This document shows, piece by piece, positions 13,164-14,992 of a stretch of DNA of 14,992 nucleotides (the stretch's first letter is position 1; the number at the start of each line of letters is the position of its first letter). Under the pieces are notes generated by a model. The model was not told where the DNA came from. It searched no databases and saw only the letters and a list, made by a program, of their open reading frames with translations. The stretch lies in assembly GCA_023146675.1 (NCBI GenBank), contig JAGLBQ010000097.1, forward strand, positions 1 to 14,992. The letters are read 5' to 3'. A program made the translations under genes and the position numbers. This DNA is from Cocleimonas sp. (GTDB lineage: Bacteria; Pseudomonadota; Gammaproteobacteria; Thiotrichales; Thiotrichaceae).

Positions 13164-13979
13164 ATGAAAATTAATCGTTTTATGCAAAGCAACCCTTTGG
13201 ATAAAGATCTTATAAGACCTCCAACAGTAGCGGCATTACCGACCCGCTCTAAATGGTCTTTGTCTAGGATTCTTATCACGATTATTTTCAAGCTACTACA
13301 CCTAATCAAATGGATAGTACTGAGCAGTATTATTTTCTACTTAGCAATCCTAATCATCTTTCGCTGGCTTCCTCTACCAACGTCTGCTTTTATCTGGAAT
13401 CAAAACCAACTAGCAGCGCATCAACCAAAGATATACCGACCTGCACGATATGAATGGATCAACTGGGAAGACATTTCTCCAGAAATAGCAGTAGCGGTTA
13501 TAGCAGCAGAAGATCAACGCTTCCCAACACATTGGGGTATTGATACCATTGAGTTACGCAAAGTACTATCAAATGCCTCTCGAAAAAAAGGCTCAATACG
13601 TGGCGCAAGCACTCTGACACAGCAATTAGCTAAAAATTTATTTTTATGGAATGGACGCAGTTATTCACGCAAAGTAGTAGAGGCGTTTATCGCCATTTCA
13701 TTGGAGTTAGTTTGGTCAAAAAAACGCATTTTAGAGGTGTACTTGAATGTAGCACAGTTTGCCAATGTTACTTTTGGGGTTAAAGCATCCAGTAAATTGT
13801 TATTCCACAAAACACCCAAAGAGTTAACACTAGAACAAGCAGCCTATCTAGCAGCAGTATTGCCCACCCCCGCCAAATCAGATGTACATAATCCCAGCGA
13901 CAGCTTGAAAAAAAGGCAACGCTGGATATTAAAACAGATGAAACAATTAGGCGGAGTAGCTTATTTGAAAAAGTTATAA
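13164..13979 (+). CDS. mtgA: monofunctional peptidoglycan glycosyltransferase MtgA (GT51)
   Basis: A 271-residue inner-membrane enzyme that polymerises glycan strands from lipid II. An N-terminal cytoplasmic stretch of about 33 residues precedes a long hydrophobic anchor (about 35-70). The periplasmic GT51 domain has its catalytic glutamate E116 in AAEDQRFPTHWG, GASTLTQQLAKNL (147-159), the RKVVE motif (E173), VWSKKRILEVYLN (183-195) and AAYLAAVLPTPA (226-237). There is no transpeptidase domain, which distinguishes it from PBP1-type proteins. The loop after YLN reads VAQFANVTFG where E. coli MtgA has IAEFGDGVFG, a modest divergence. Neither the ATG at 13164 nor the in-frame ATG at 13182 has a good ribosome site, so the exact start is uncertain. 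A consensus -10 box TATAAT (13048-13053) lies upstream without a recognisable -35. Confidence 0.94.
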   Translation: MKINRFMQSNPLDKDLIRPPTVAALPTRSKWSLSRILITIIFKLLHLIKWIVLSSIIFYLAILIIFRWLPLPTSAFIWNQNQLAAHQPKIYRPARYEWINWEDISPEIAVAVIAAEDQRFPTHWGIDTIELRKVLSNASRKKGSIRGASTLTQQLAKNLFLWNGRSYSRKVVEAFIAISLELVWSKKRILEVYLNVAQFANVTFGVKASSKLLFHKTPKELTLEQAAYLAAVLPTPAKSDVHNPSDSLKKRQRWILKQMKQLGGVAYLKKL

Positions 13980-14103
13980 CTAAAAAAATAACCACCGCAT
14001 GGAATAAACCTCATAACAAAGTGTTTACCTTATTAAATGCGCGTATAAAACGCATCATTTTACATACGACCCAACACTTACATGAGGTACATCCATAACA
14101 AAC

Positions 14104-14622
14104 ATGAATATCACACACATTAAAATATTAGCTTTAACATTGTTGATAGCAACATCTTCATTAAATGCAGATAGCAGTAAAAATAAAGTACAGGCTAATT
14201 TAGAAGGAATTGAATTACCTGAAAACTATAAAGACTGGAAGGTAATTTCAGCCTCACATCGTACCGATAATAAATCCATGCGAATCATTTTAGGAAATGA
14301 TATTGCCATTAAGGCAGCTCGCTCTAAAAATACAAATCCGTGGCCTGATGGAACTATTTTAGGCAAATTAGTTTGGAAGCAAACCGCAGAGGAAAATTGG
14401 TCGACTGCAATCGCACCAAAAGAATTTATTCATGCAGAGTTTATGCTAAAAGATAGCAAAAAATATAAAGAAAACGGCACAGGATGGGGCTGGGCACGCT
14501 GGTTAGGAAAAGAGCAAAAGCCCTATGGTAATGATAAAGACTTAAATCAATCCTGTATTGCTTGTCATACACCTGTTAAAGGAAGAGATTGGGTATATAG
14601 CACACCTGTTGAGCTACCATAA
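14104..14622 (+). CDS. secreted cytochrome P460-family c-type haem protein
   Basis: A 172-residue periplasmic protein. Residues 1-22 form a Sec signal peptide (cleavage near LNA-DSS). The mature protein has the P460 fold signature: an NPWPDGTILGKLVWK segment (78-92) that contains the lysine expected to cross-link to the haem (candidate K88), a GTGWGWARWLG stretch (125-135), and one haem-binding CIACH (C151/C154/H155) near the C-terminus. Known members oxidise hydroxylamine to N2O (Nitrosomonas cytochrome P460) or bind NO and related ligands (cytochrome c'-beta). The sequence alone cannot distinguish these. No hydroxylamine or ammonia oxidation genes are in view, so detoxification or sensing of reactive nitrogen is as likely as catalysis. 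A GAGG lies rather far (15 bp) from the ATG. A stable hairpin follows the stop codon by 7 bp. Confidence 0.86.
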   Translation: MNITHIKILALTLLIATSSLNADSSKNKVQANLEGIELPENYKDWKVISASHRTDNKSMRIILGNDIAIKAARSKNTNPWPDGTILGKLVWKQTAEENWSTAIAPKEFIHAEFMLKDSKKYKENGTGWGWARWLGKEQKPYGNDKDLNQSCIACHTPVKGRDWVYSTPVELP

Positions 14623-14629
14623 CGTAGTT

Positions 14630-14661
14630 TATAGAGAGGTTATCTAGGTAACTTCTCTATA
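14630..14661. terminator. 13-bp hairpin directly after the cytochrome P460 gene
   Basis: TATAGAGAGGTTA and TAACTTCTCTATA pair over 13 bp with a single G-U wobble around the 6-nt loop TCTAGG, starting 7 bp after the stop codon. There is no T-run on either strand, so it may be a factor-assisted terminator or an mRNA 3'-end stabiliser rather than a classical terminator. Confidence 0.5.
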
Positions 14662-14719
14662 GGTACGGAAAGACGGAAAGACAAGCCACAATACATCTCA
14701 CTCACTTAAAATAAAATAT

Positions 14720-14992
14720 ATGTCTACATTTTTAGTAGAACTGGAACACTGTATTCCAGCATTAAGGCGCTACGCTTGCTCATTGCTGTACAAACAAGAA
14801 GAGGCGGATGACTTAGTGCAAGATTGCTTAGAACGTGCAATAAAAAAGCAATCACTATGGCAGCAAGGCACATCCTTACGAGCTTGGCTATTTACCATGC
14901 AGCATAATTTATATGTCAATCAACTCAAAAAACTCAGCAGACAACCCCAAATGAGTTCAGAAATAGAACAATTAAAACATAGCGTTGAGCCA
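14720..14992 (+). CDS. ECF-type RNA polymerase sigma factor, N-terminal part (runs off the window)
   Basis: The first 91 codons are present. Residues 1-75 form a sigma region 2: LVELEHCIPALRRYACSLL, then EEADDLVQDCLERAI (the core-binding DDLVQD motif) and LRAWLFTMQHNLYVNQLKK, which corresponds to the -10 recognition helix. Region 4 is beyond the edge. The pattern matches the short ECF sigma factors beginning with a variant of PRLRRFA...ADDLVQ. The ATG at 14720 is chosen because it matches the family N-terminus, although no ribosome site is seen. It follows the cytochrome P460 gene by 97 bp in the same direction, separated by a hairpin. Whether an anti-sigma gene follows cannot be seen. Confidence 0.88.
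   Translation, partial: MSTFLVELEHCIPALRRYACSLLYKQEEADDLVQDCLERAIKKQSLWQQGTSLRAWLFTMQHNLYVNQLKKLSRQPQMSSEIEQLKHSVEP

Noticed and set aside
14037..14055. ATGCG/CGCAT hairpin downstream of mtgA followed by CATTTT
   Set aside because: A stem of only 5 bp with a 9-nt loop and a poor T-run is too weak to call a terminator.
14665..14681. Short tandem duplication CGGAAAGA-CGGAAAGA upstream of the ECF sigma gene
   Set aside because: Two 8-bp copies can arise by slippage, and the motif does not match an ECF promoter (GGAAC with a downstream CGTC-type -10).

Overview
This window looks like chromosome from an AT-rich gammaproteobacterium, probably of a sulfur-oxidising lineage such as a Thiotrichales/Beggiatoa-like group. 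That placement is an inference. It rests on housekeeping genes of gammaproteobacterial type (ntrC, topA, nagZ, the divergent nadK/hrcA pair, mtgA), on a two-cysteine DsrC, and on a secreted Gly/Asn/Tyr-rich protein resembling sulfur globule proteins. No tRNA, rRNA, CRISPR array or complete insertion sequence was seen.

Left part (1-5132, all minus strand): a compact operon reads from about 4656 down to 152. It encodes (i) a cytoplasmic NapA/NarB/NasA-family molybdopterin oxidoreductase, (ii) one polypeptide fusing a DmsB-like four-cluster [4Fe-4S] domain to a DmsC-like eight-helix membrane anchor, and (iii) a DsrC-family sulfur-relay protein. The start of ntrC follows after 41 bp. Upstream of the operon is a near-perfect sigma-54 promoter (GG/GC elements with correct spacing). 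About 147 bp upstream of the predicted transcription start is a sequence resembling an NtrC enhancer site. The operon is therefore probably nitrogen-regulated, and an assimilatory nitrate reductase fed from the quinone pool is the simplest reading. The co-encoded DsrC is unexpected and is the most interesting point in the window. The same intergenic region holds an 18-bp near-palindrome and a 113-bp MITE-like element whose outer end coincides with the topA stop codon.

Middle (5133-11420): topA (type IA topoisomerase with C-terminal repeats and a Lys-rich tail instead of zinc fingers) and nagZ (peptidoglycan-recycling glucosaminidase) are on the minus strand. They are followed on the plus strand by the sulfur-globule-like secreted protein and a DUF805 membrane protein, and then by nadK on the minus strand.

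Right part (11421-14992): hrcA (heat-shock repressor) diverges from nadK. A 66-residue lipoprotein gene converges on hrcA. A short promoter/terminator unit comes next, then mtgA (peptidoglycan glycosyltransferase), a secreted cytochrome P460-family mono-haem protein, and the beginning of an ECF sigma factor cut by the window edge. Apart from the left-hand operon, the genes are mostly single transcription units.
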